This document shows positions 48,058 to 58,952 of a stretch of 64,000 nucleotides of DNA, piece after piece. Origin of the DNA: Lobosporangium transversale (lineage: Eukaryota > Mortierellomycota > Mortierellomycetes > Mortierellales > Mortierellaceae); assembly GCF_002105155.1 (NCBI RefSeq), contig NW_019029062.1, positions 1 to 64,000 of the forward strand, read 5' to 3'. The notes under the pieces are model-generated. The model was not told the DNA's origin, did not search any database, and saw nothing but the letters and a program-made list of their open reading frames with translations. Both the position numbers and the translations under genes were made by a program. Numbering within the stretch: position 1 is the first letter of the stretch; each line of letters starts with the position of its first letter.

Positions 48058-49103
48058 TTTTTTTTTTTGTCTTCATCAGATCAATAGAAGTCAAACGAAA
48101 AGAAGCATCGGAAGAAGAGAAAAACAATGCAATGTAACAATGGAAAAATTCTATAAAGGCAGGCTATTTTCTTACTTTTGAGTGTGTGTTACCATTCTAA
48201 TCTCATGTATTTTTCTTTTGACCTTAAAAAATAAATCTCTATAGACCAATTCGCAAAACATCTGGAGAGGCCGGCGGATCTATAATTGAATTGAAGAACA
48301 AAGAATATCAAAAGTACGTACAAAGTTGTATTGATAACAAATAATGTTATCAGCAATACCATATCAACAGAAAAAAAGGCGAGATATAAAAAAAAGCTGA
48401 CGATAACTTCTACTTTCTATTTTGAAAAATTAGCCTTTCGGTTGACGATACGCTTCGATGGTTTAGCAGGACAATGAGAAAGTCTAGTCAAAAAGTTCGA
48501 GCTACGCGTCTGGATACCCAGGATTCCATGCCATTCACGACAGTAAAAGTCAGTGTATCAGGGGTTATGAATGCATTCATCGTCATGGAAACAAATAAGA
48601 AGGGACGCTGTACATCTATATCTCGCCTCGTAGTGTTTGGTGCAGGAGAGGAGGTACGACTTTTTTTATTTTTCATTTAGGCTGCTTGGTAAAGAATAAG
48701 ATCTAACATAGAACTATCTATTGTACTATTTTCTATGGATAGAATCCTATCTGGGAAGACTCAAACCATCTTGTGTTTAGGAAGATCACCCAGATTGCAA
48801 TCGGTGCGGTTGATTGCTTCATGACGAAGGAACCACGATCACTTCTTGGGATTGTTCTGGTAAAAAATTAAAGTGTCGTCTGTCTATTTGTAATGTGACC
48901 CAAAAGGTCTAGTTTTCAATTTCATCCTAATATTTTTTATACATTAGGAATGGCTAGCAACATACAGCACCTTGTTTACAGCACCATGTTCAGGATGTGG
49001 GAAGCATTTGTTCTTTGATTCCCAGCAATTCAAACACCTCCCACCAACATTGTATACATATAATCAACCCACACAACCATATCACCCCCAATGCTTAGCA
49101 TAA
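47253..49103 (+). CDS. MED27: Mediator complex subunit 27 (MED27-like), 319 aa
   Basis: Nine small exons: 47253-47333, 47468-47525, 47581-47727, 47877-47934, 48080-48133, 48245-48313, 48434-48653, 48743-48859 and 48948-49103. The frame is kept through phases 0, 1 and 2. The N-terminal part is helical (LNDVRSSVHHIFHILQGR, FTYTALECLAKLALSSD). The C-terminal third has the MED27 pattern: VKVSVSGVMNAFIVMETNKK, WEDSNHLVFRKITQIA, LEWLATYSTLFTAPCSGCGK and LPPTLYTYNQ with HPQC at the very end, a C-x2-C...H-x-x-C zinc-binding site. MED27 is in the upper tail of Mediator, linking activators to RNA polymerase II. It is present in animals, plants and some fungi. Several donors are non-consensus (GTTAGT, GTAATA), so the internal exons 3-5 are the least certain. 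Confidence 0.75.
47738..47834. repeat. (TTTTA)n repeat in MED27 intron 3
   Basis: Two blocks of about four TTTTA units each, then a T run, fill most of the 149-nt intron. A related (TTTTC)n plus T-run tract at 48018-48068 fills the next intron. Confidence 0.85.
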
Positions 49104-49196
49104 GATACAATGAGAATGGAAGTTTAAGCCACGTACTATGAAATATTTGACATTTAATAAAGGCTCTCCTCAAATACCAAAAAAACATGGTTTGCT

Positions 49197-49545
49197 TTAT
49201 TTTGTATTCGCGCTTTCATATGTCCTTGTAGTTGATATGCCTGATGCAGAAGCTGAATGGTTCACAGAAATAGTTGAAGCTGCATCAACTTTATAAAGTC
49301 CAGATCCAAGACTACCTGCACCCCCCTTGGCTTTAATTTCTGCAGCTCTACGCTCTTCCGCTCGTTTTAAACTTGGTTGTAGTGCTGGCTTACATTGCCC
49401 TCGGTCTTGCACAAGAGGTAAGAATGTTGCTTGAGGACGATAGGCGTACATGACATGGAGCGCTCGTGTGAATACACTTTTGGGCATATATCTCATCATA
49501 GCTCGAATCATGTCATTGTACCAATGCTGGAATATAATGTTCGTG

Positions 49546-49579
<34 letters not shown>

Positions 49580-51613
49580 TTAGACATGTTTTTTTATGTC
49601 ACCTTATACATTTGAATAATTAAAAAAAATTACCTGGCCTATGATGCTTGCAAGTCGATGACTTGTATCATATGCAGCTTTAGCAAGAGGATAGCGCTCA
49701 CTTTTGTAATATTGAAAAGCTTTTTGTAACTCTTCAATGGATGGATCATTAGGCAACTCGTATAAACAGTTCGTCAAAACAATGGCGTCGTGGATTGCAC
49801 TTACAGCGCCTATTTCAAGATGTAAAAAAAAGATACATTAGTACACATGTATAATAATTGTGCCTGCCATGTGGGCCGATCAAGAAATTTCTACCAATTA
49901 AGCTTTTCATTGTTTACAGTGGGTAAAAAAAAAATTATGGTTACAAGCGCATGTAACTGATATATATAACCATACCTAGACCAGCAGTTGGATACAACTA
50001 AGGTTATAAAAACAAAAAAGAAAGAGAGAGAGCGTCAACATTTTGGAGAAGAATCAGGATGGATAGAGTTCTTTATACCCCGCTTAAATGACTGAAACAA
50101 ATGCAAAAGCTCATAAAATAGGGACCCTGCTCTAGATTATGTTTTGTCTACTGCTAGAAAGGGTTCTAGAACTCTTTGTTTTTGGTTTTCAGTTCTTATA
50201 TACCTTGTGGCAAGCTTGTAATAGTTCATGGATCGTGAAGCAACACAAGGATACATTACAGACGAAATTTGCGAAGGTATTTTCAATAGACATAGCATAT
50301 AATGATTATTAGCAGATGCATAGAAACGGTTAAAACAGACGATGGTTGACCACTTATCTACCATGTATTAAGAGCAATAAAAACATCTGTTTCACCTACC
50401 ATCGCCAAGAAGGCATGTTCGGCCGGCGTACCAAGTGTCAAAGATCTTTTCCTCAAGCATAACCTTTGAGATCAATTCTGGAGGTGTGGCATCGATCAGA
50501 TCCCCAATGGTCATTGTACCTTTAGGTATAGGGAAATCCCGTACTTCTTTACACATCGCTTCGGCAGCCTCAGGTCCCCACTCGGTGTTACGGAATGAGC
50601 TATCGAGTTCACGAGAGACTTGATCATCTAGATGCCTCAAGACCATCCAGCATATCGTGTTGACTTTAGTTGTGAAAGTAACCCACTATTTTTTTTTTTA
50701 TGAAATGCAAAGAGAAAGGCAAAAGGTTTTTTGTCAACAATGCAGGTCACTACAGAAGTCCATTAATGACATCAAGTTATATAAGCAAATCTTACTACGT
50801 AGGGTTTGCCTTCACCAATGGTTGTTTCAAACCAGGTATGCCAATCCTTAAGATGTGGGTATTGTTCTGGATCCAAAGGTCGGGTTTGACCGACTAGACA
50901 GGTGCTGTTGAATGGTAATGGTAGACCGTCTGATTTTGGAAGCTCTCCCTTCTTTGTCAGGTCCTTATACAATGCTTGTCGAACAGCAGAATAGGCTCCA
51001 TCAGCACCTATCAGAATCTCACCCTGGTACGATGTATTGTCGCTACAACGAATGAGGACTCCGTCTTTGTTTTGAAGCAACGAGAGAATTTTTTTGGACA
51101 AGCTTATCTTTTCTGCAGGCACCAATTTCAACAGTATTCCGTAAAGAATCGGTCGTGAAATGATGTGGGGTAGGAAACCACCACTATAAACATAAAACCA
51201 ATGTTAAAAAACAAATTAAATAAAATAAAAAAAAAAAAATAAAATAAATAAAAAAAACTGTATCGGATAGTATTAATGACAGAATATTAAGATCAATTAT
51301 ATCTGTACATTTTTTCGGCGGGGCTATAGTCCAAAATCCTAGTTGCCTCTCGCTGTTCGTTGTAACCTGTTGTGAATCCAAACGGCTTTCCGTTCCTGAG
51401 AACTTCATCCAGAACACCGAGTTGCTCAAAGATCGGCATTACATTGGAGCCGATGCTAAGGGCAGATCCAAGAGGTTTAATTTCTTTAGCACGCTCGAAA
51501 ATCCTATACTCTATCCCTGCTCTTTCAAGTAATGCTGCTAATGTGATCCCACCAATGCCGGCGCCTACAATGAGTACCCGAGCATTAGTGGGCAATTTTG
51601 TGTCACTGGGCAT
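49197..51613 (-). CDS. FAD-dependent monooxygenase (PHBH/UbiH-like fold), seven exons, 505 aa
   Basis: Exons 51613-51309, 51183-50796, 50685-50400, 50214-50204, 49997-49976, 49809-49634 and 49526-49197. The total closes in frame. The FAD-binding Rossmann motif is RVLIVGAGIGGITLAALLER (about residue 12 onward). The DG motif is ILIGADGAYSAVR, and the second FAD/ribityl motif is CLLGDGACHKLYPTAGLGAV. The latter is spread over four exons, one of only 11 nt and one of 22 nt. The family hydroxylates aromatic or other substrates with NAD(P)H and O2, and the substrate cannot be told here. No signal peptide or Rossmann defect is seen. The C-terminus after about residue 430 has a Lys/Ala-rich tail. The microexon is needed to restore GDGACHK, which supports it. 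Confidence 0.85.
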
Positions 51614-53448
51614 TCGATGTGAGGAGAGTGTATAGAGAGTATTTGGGTGAGTATCCGGTGTGGGTGTGTGAAGGATTGCTTGAAGTAAAGGAAAAAAAGA
51701 GAGTATAGATCAGAAAATGGGGAATAGGATGAGGAGGGGATGGATGGATGAGTGAAAAGAGGACAAGTCGATTGAAGAAGTATAGGGTATAGTACAGTTG
51801 AAATGGGTTGATACTGTCAATCGATTGCTTTATTGATGAGGGGGGAAGAGAAGGAAGAAAGAAGACAATTCTGCGTTCAAAGTTGGAAGATTTAAGGAAA
51901 GAGGACATCAATGCCACAAGATTGCTTACAGATTAAAAAATTTTTGGAGGGTACGTGCTGGGATGTACACCCTCTGTGAGGAGTGAGCCTTTGTCGGCGA
52001 AACTGGGGATGAAAATTCTCTGTTGTAGATTTATATTTTCATTATTGGCGTTTATGTTTTTATCTATCTTATTTCTTATATTTTATTTTCGGGGAGCCAT
52101 TTATCGTTCAACTCTTTGTTTCAATAGTAGACTAAGAAATAGGTAAAGATCTCCTAGCGACATTATTAGTACAGTTATAGTAGGATGATCTCCTTATTCA
52201 TTAATACAAACCCTTCATTCACTTCGTTGCGATCAAGCGCTTCAGCAGATTTTGTACTCCTCTCTAACCATTTTATTAGAACAGAGCAAGTAGCCACTTT
52301 ATCGGATCCTGCGACATCCTGTCATAGTTCATATCCCGTTTATACTCGCACACCTATTTTTGAGCTTGGGCTCTTGTCCTTTCATGCAGCATTGTTTGCA
52401 TTGCTTACGTCCACTCTGATCTCACTCCAACACTTGAAAATTGATATATTCATAGACAAGCAGTCTACAAACCTACAAATGAAGACAAATGAGATCTAAA
52501 AAAACTCTGGACCAGTTTATTTTTTTTAGTCTTTCTCTGTATACACCTCACATGTTAGGCTCGCGCAAAGTCAAGATAAACTATGCTGTCATTGGGATGT
52601 CGTTACTCTTAGGACAAATCGTTAATATCATTAAAGTCAATGCTAGTCATGGGTTCTGTTTTTTTACTCCGCATAGGCACAATCCAGTAAAGTCACGATA
52701 TTTGATGTCATCTACTTAAAGACCTGATCAGCCCAAAGAGAATCTGACAGGCTGAAAATATACAACATTTAGTTAAACGCTGCTTCATTCAGTACGTGGT
52801 GTCAGATGGGCACAATGAAACCATTTAGAGCGCTAGAAGCGACGAGTTATGTTTTTACTCAGGTCAGATTGCTTCTACAAACTGATGGAGAACATTTCAC
52901 AAAATATCCCGCACAAGATGACTGTTGCAATCTGCGTAACCTGCCCCTTCTACTCCTTTTATTCAAAGTACTGTTCCCAGTTGCCAAAAAAAAAAAAAAA
53001 AATAAAAAAAAGCTTTTATCTGATTTTACTCTCATTTTCCAAAACATTCTGTCTTACCATGTGGCTTGTATAGATGGCCTTTTAGTGTTCTTGTTTTTTT
53101 CCTTAAACGAACAATTTCCCCACGGCCAGTTTGATTAATGATGTACATTATGGTATCATGTTGCACAACAAAGGACAAGCATTCGGAAAAAGGGCGTACA
53201 AAGTCTTAAAAAAACTAAGACGAATCAAATCATGTTTTTGCCACGGGGGAATGTTTGTGTGTAGATTGACAAGGTGTTCCCGTGGGAATCGTATGGCTTG
53301 TTTCTCCTCTCTGAATCCCCAAAATAAATACACATCCTTTTTCTCCTCTCTTTTTCTTTCTCTTTTCATCAACTTTCATTTTTACCCTTCACCTCTCTGC
53401 CCTTCGCATACCTAGCTACCCTCCACTCTACCTCAGACAACAATCAAC
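51614..53448. other. Intergenic region upstream of the monooxygenase and phenylalanine hydroxylase
   Basis: About 1.8 kb between divergent genes, with no convincing coding sequence. Purine-rich DNA (51690-51780) lies next to the monooxygenase start, an A run at 52986-53000 occurs mid-way, and a CT-rich leader (53330-53445, with CTCTTTTTCTTTCTC) precedes the hydroxylase start. Confidence 0.45.
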
Positions 53449-55090
53449 ATGGTTTCTGGTAACGCCTTGCACAAGTGCACTGATGCCACTGTCTCACCTG
53501 GCAAGACAACCATCCACTTCTCCATTACCGACAGGGTTGGTGCTCTTGATGACTGTTTGGCAGCCATTAAGGCCAACAACATCTCTCTCACGCGCATTGA
53601 GTCGTAAGTCATTTCTTTCTGTAGATCTTCATTCTTAAAGTTGATGTGTCTCCTATTACTATATAATCTCTAACAGTGGCCTGTTTACTGCTTGATGTGA
53701 TTTCAGTCGTCCTTCCAAAACAGCTGAGTGGGACTATGACTTCTTTGTCGACTTTAACGCTACCGATGCTGATCAAGTCCGTAAGGTCGCCAAGTCTCTT
53801 GAACCCATTGCCAAGCAGGTTCAGATTGTTGGTGCTGGTGGTAATGGTATGTTTTTACTTTTTATCAACCAAGTTCCTTGCCCCACAAAATTTATTTACC
53901 GATCCATTTTTATCCACACTTAAACATTTTTGGCAAGCATCCTTTAATTTTTCTCACACTCTAAACACCTTTTCTCTACAAGGTCATAAAATACAACAAA
54001 AGAAAAATGATACTTTATTTGCATCATCGACTGACCACACTCACATACTTGGACCAAAATATTAGATGAATTGGCCGAATCCGTCCCTTGGTTCCCTCGC
54101 AAAATGGTTGATCTCGATACCTTTGCCGACAAGGTTCTTGAGATGGGTGAGGAACTTGATGCTGACCACCCCGGTGCTAAGGATGCCGCTTATCGTGCTC
54201 GCCGTGCCGAGATCACAAAGATTGCAAAGACCTACAAGACCGGTCAACCTATCCCTCATATCGATTACACCCAGGTTGAGATCGACACTTGGGGTGCTGT
54301 CTTCAACAAATTGACTGCCATGTTCCCTACTCACGCCTGCAGAGAACACCAGCATGTCTTCCCCCTGTTGGTTCAGAACTGTGGATATGGTCCCCACCAG
54401 ATTCCTCAGCTTGAAGTTGTCTCCAAATTTTTGAAGGATTGCACCGGTTTTACTCTTCGCCCTGTCATGGGACTCTTGACTAGCCGCGATTTCTTGAATG
54501 GTCTTGCCTTCCGTGTCTTCCACTCGACTCAGTATATCCGCCATCACTCTAAGCCCTTGTACACCCCTGAACCCGATGTCTGCCATGAATTACTAGGTCA
54601 CGTTCCCTTGTTCGCCAATCCTGACTTTGCTGATTTCTCTCAGGAGATTGGTCTTGCCTCTCTTGGTGCTAGTGATGAAGATATTGAACGTTTGGCTACT
54701 ATTTACTGGTTTACAGTTGAGTTTGGAATTTGTCGTCAGGGTGATCAGATCCGTGCCTACGGTGCCGGTCTTTTGTCTTCGTTTGGTGAATTGGAGTACT
54801 GCTTGAGCGACAAACCTGAGATCCGCCCTTTTGAGCCCGTCAAGGTTGCTCAGCAAAAGTATCCCATCACCGACTACCAACCTGTATACTTTGTTGCAGA
54901 GTCATTCAAGGATGCGCAGATGAGGGTCCGTGAATTCGCCAACTCGCTCAACCGCCCCTTCTCTGTCCGTTACAATGCATACACAGAGAGCATTGAGATG
55001 CTCGACTCGAAGGATAAGGTTGTTCGCTATGCCCAGAGCATCAAGACCGATATGCTTACTCTCGTCGATGCTCTGCAGAAGTTGTCTTAA
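53449..55090 (+). CDS. PAH: Phenylalanine 4-hydroxylase, 439 aa
   Basis: Three exons: 53449-53603, 53707-53846 and 54066-55090. Residues 1-100 form an ACT regulatory domain ([20 protein letters not shown], then [16 protein letters not shown]). The catalytic domain starts around [19 protein letters not shown]. The iron ligands are visible as [20 protein letters not shown] (His272, His277) and [12 protein letters not shown] (Glu317). The 45-residue gap between first His and Glu equals that of animal enzymes. The enzyme converts Phe to Tyr using O2 and tetrahydropterin in the cytosol, the first step of Phe catabolism. A C-terminal helix ends it, as in tetrameric homologues. Aromatic amino-acid hydroxylases are scarce in fungi but known in Mortierella. 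The coding sequence is C/G-rich at third positions compared with neighbours, suggesting high expression. Confidence 0.94.
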
Positions 55091-55348
55091 AACTTTTCCC
55101 AGAGCTTGGGCGTTGATTTTAATGCAAAAAAAAAAAATAAAAAAAATCTATATCTGTTAACTGTTTGAGGATTACATTGGTTAGGTTAGTCAGGGCAAAC
55201 AATAAAAATATAGTGATACCATCATCAATGTTTTTGCACTTCTTATGACAAAGATGCTTGCTTTTACTGTTTTATTGCAAAAATCTAAAGTTGATTAAAG
55301 TTGACTGTAGAAGAGGGGTATAGGAAAGCAAGCTTTTTTTAAAGTTGC

Positions 55349-56023
55349 TTAACGCCGAGGCTGGTCATCCTCCAAGAGATGATCCCAGGTATCCAATGGC
55401 TTAGGAAGATCAGGATGAGGTGCCTCAAACTCATCCTCTTCGTCGCTTTCATCATTAGCATGCTCACGAGCATAATCCTCTTCGCGAGCGTGTCTTTCTT
55501 GATCTTCAGGGCTGGACTCTTCCACGGTAATCCAAGATTTGTCTTCTTCCTTCTGAACCCACAGACTGACACTACCGGAATGGCAATAGAACTTGGCCCA
55601 ACCATCCTCTTTGATCGTGACAGGATCTTTCCAATATCCCATCATATCAACCCAAACCTGACCGGCTCGATGGCTACCAACGTTCATCTTCTTATAACCC
55701 TTGGCATTCGAGTTGGACATGACGACGGCCAACCCTCTGGGATGGTACCTATCGCCATGACGGACCCAACCGATGCAGTTGGGATGATCCAAGTAGTCGT
55801 TCTGATCACCATATGCAAACTCTTTACGTGCCAAGAGCATGCGCGAGAACATTTCTTTACGGCCTGGAATAGCAGTATGAGACCCCTCTGAGGACTTGGC
55901 CTCGATGCCGTAAAAGTCTCCATAGAAGAGGCAGGGGAATCCATCGAAACGAAGGTAGATGAGCTATTTTAAGAATAACAAAATAAAATAATCAATCGCA
56001 AACACAAAAGGGTAAAAGAAGCT

Positions 56024-56054
<31 letters not shown>

Positions 56055-57515
56055 CATACAGCAGCAGCAAGAGGCTTGAACCAAGGCTCGACCCAGCTTT
56101 CCAGTGCTTGATGGGGCTGAGTGTCGTGATTATCAATAAAGGTGACGGCAGCCTGAGGGATTGACTGAACCAAGGAGCCGTCAAAGATCGTTCTCATGTC
56201 GAATGAAGGACCTTCACTTGCTGCACGAACAAAATTGTAGTGCAGTGGGACATCGAATAGATGGATGTTGTCGTTAGTTTCTAAGTGCGACCTCAAATCA
56301 TTGACATCTTCCTTCCAGTACTCTCTATGATTGTTGTCATTCATTCATTCAAAAAAAAAAAGAAAAAAAAAAAAAAAAAAGATTGATTAAGAACAAGGGT
56401 GAAATCGATTGCAAACAACAGCAATTGTAGCAAAAATAATTATAAAAATATAAACATACCCAACAGCGAAGAAGTCTGGGTTGTTGGTCTCTTTCCTAAC
56501 ATAGTCTAAGAGATGAGCGATGAATCCCGCGCTGATATGCTTGAGGGCATCAATTCTGAATCCATCGATACCAAACTCATTTACACACCTATAAAAAAGA
56601 TGTTAGTCGGACCTAGAGTAGAGCTTTTTTTTTTTTTTTTTCTTTTTCTTTTTCTTGTCGAAATGTAATTAATGTGACAAAAACATACCATAATGCCCAG
56701 CGTTTAGTTTCAGCAACAACATCCGGGTGTTTATAATCGATGTTACAGCACATCAAATAATCAAAATTGCCGTTTTCACCATCGACATCTTCGGCGAAGC
56801 TTTTGTTTTTTCCTTTGATTTTAAAGACGGCCTTGATAAAAATAAAAAAAAATTAGTGAATGAAACTTAAACTAAAACACTAATAGGATTAATTAATAAC
56901 TTTTCTCTTTTTTCTTTTTCTTAAAACCACTTACAGAACGCTCCTCCTTGGCATCCCAATCGGTACCCGAAAAGTGTTGGTGGCCCCAGACAAAGTCGGA
57001 GTATTTGCCTTTACGGCCTGGGAAAATGAATTTGGTCCAGGCTGTAATATTGTGAGGTGCTTCGATCTCTTGAGTGCGATCATCTTCAGCAACCGCAACA
57101 GCCTTGAAGACCTCGGTCTCATCTCCTGCGGCCTTGTGGTTGAGGACAGCATCAAAGTAGACCCGGATACCATAGTTTCTACATTCATCAATTGCGGCCT
57201 TGAGCTCGTCTTTGGTTCCATACTTGGTCGCAATTGTGCCCTTTTGATCGAATTCACCCATATCCCAGAGGTCATAGACACCATAGCCTACATCTTCAGC
57301 AGAACTTTTTTATGGAAAAAATAATAATAATAATAACAATAAGAGTATTTTAACATTTGCCTTTGAATAGAGCATTTGTTCTTTCAATAGAGGAATCGAT
57401 TGTAATAATAAATCCATCCTACCTGCCCTTGGTGGGTGGTGGAACCCAAACGGCAGTGAGACCAAGAGTGCTCAGCAAGCTAGCTTGTTCCTTGAGACGG
57501 ATCCAGTGCTTTTGA

Positions 57516-57555
<40 letters not shown>

Positions 57556-57702
57556 GTACATGCATGTAGAATTTTGATTTAGACCAGTTTCTAGTAAATC
57601 TGCAGGGCTTTTTTTTGTTTGATGAGCATTAAAGGTCTAACCTGCAGGAGTGTACCACTCAAAGAACTGGAACATTGTAACGTTCTCATGTTTTCCAGGC
57701 AT
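55349..57702 (-). CDS. Intracellular-type alpha-amylase (GH13), 558 aa
   Basis: Seven exons: 57702-57642, 57516-57423, 57304-56935, 56831-56689, 56588-56460, 56324-56060 and 55963-55349. The start MPGKHENVTMFQFFEWYTP has no signal peptide and resembles the bacterial-type cytosolic GH13_5 alpha-amylases. GH13 regions are present: YFDAVLNHKA (region I), the nucleophile Asp236 in GFRIDALKH, the acid/base Glu267 in VGEYWKED, and Asp333 in FIDNHDTQ. The enzyme hydrolyses alpha-1,4 glucans, here probably glycogen or internal oligosaccharides. A C-terminal beta-domain ends with an acidic extension of about 60 residues (EEDYAREHANDESDEEDEFE) not usual in bacterial forms. Several introns are A/T-homopolymer rich, and one acceptor follows a 32-nt A run. 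The next gene, phenylalanine hydroxylase, converges on it with about 260 bp between stop codons. Confidence 0.92.
57518..57549. repeat. A/T homopolymer at an amylase 3' splice site
   Basis: A run of 32 T on the plus strand. On the amylase transcript it is an A run that leads directly into the acceptor AG of intron 1, where a pyrimidine tract would be expected. Confidence 0.85.
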
Positions 57703-58952
57703 GTTTCTATTTATTTTCTTTTCGGTACGCGTGAGAGAAATATGCCTGTTATGTGTTGTGTAGAGTTAATGGTATTAGATGTGATGATCGTTGGTTGTTG
57801 CGTTGAAATTGGGGAATAAAAAAAAAAAATTAGGATAAGAAAACTATCAGTTAGTTTTATACAAATCAGGTCAAGTCCAGGAACACATCAACACTGTTTC
57901 AGTTGTTAAGACGCATTCATCCGTGGACAGTGACGCGACGCCTCATTTTTATTTTTTGTCCAACGAAAGTATTTGAACCAATGGAGGCTCTGTTCCTTAA
58001 CAGTTAAGAGGAGAAAACAGAAAAGAAATGGCCTTCAATGTCGTCACTATGATACGTTTTTGACATTGTTCTTTTGTTCCTTTGGAGGCACCAATCGTAA
58101 CATTAACCTTACTTTTTGTTTTTTTTTTTTTTTTTTTGCCCCTGTCTGATCTGTCTGAGAACAGCGTTTATTTATTCTCGCCAATATCGTTTCCTCTGTT
58201 ACCATTACTGGATAATGCTCTTCTAATTGGCAGGAGAATGCATGAGCTTTTTTTTTTTTTTTTTTTTTTTTTGCGTTTTTGCCCAAAGTGAACAATAAGA
58301 GGTGAACTGCATCATAGAGTAAAGGAGGAAACACCAAAATTTGTTTAATTACGTGCTTGGTCCCAGGAACAATGACTTCAGTTGCTTATTTCACCTTGCA
58401 TATTGCATGGCGCATGGATTTTTCGAGTCAGAGTCAGCACATTGGATTCCCTTCTCATAAACCCTAAGTTTAGAAACATATGGAGTAATCGACTATGATT
58501 GCCTATGTTTCGGTGCGATAAATTTATTTCCTTTGCGATCTCGTCTGTTGCTTTGAAGTAGAAAAGGAATGTCCCAAAAGAATCCCTCACTCGATTGTTT
58601 AATTGTCGAAGAGTACACGTTTCATAACAGATATTCGCATTGGTTTATGATATCGAGCATTTGGTTCTACAACGCCACATTCCAAACTGTGCTAGTAACG
58701 ACTATTTTTTTTTTCTTATGGTTTCAGTTGTATTCTATTCGTATTCTGTAATAGTATTGGGCTTTTTGACATGGAGTTGTCTTTTCTTTTTCTCTTTTCT
58801 TTATTACGACTCAGATTTTTTTTTTTTTTTTAAATTCATCTCAACTTCAAGTTTGCCTCTAACGAAGGCTATAGGCTCACCAAAACCAGACCAATCGTTC
58901 AACCGATTTTTAAAAAAGTTTTTTTTTTTTATTTATTCTTTTAATAATAGCC
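57703..58952. other. Divergent intergenic region, amylase / LEA-like protein
   Basis: About 1.25 kb. T runs at 58120-58137, 58249-58271, 58819-58832 and 58919-58930 dominate, with the last pair just before the start of the LEA-like gene. No gene was recognised. Small frames here are low-complexity. Confidence 0.45.
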
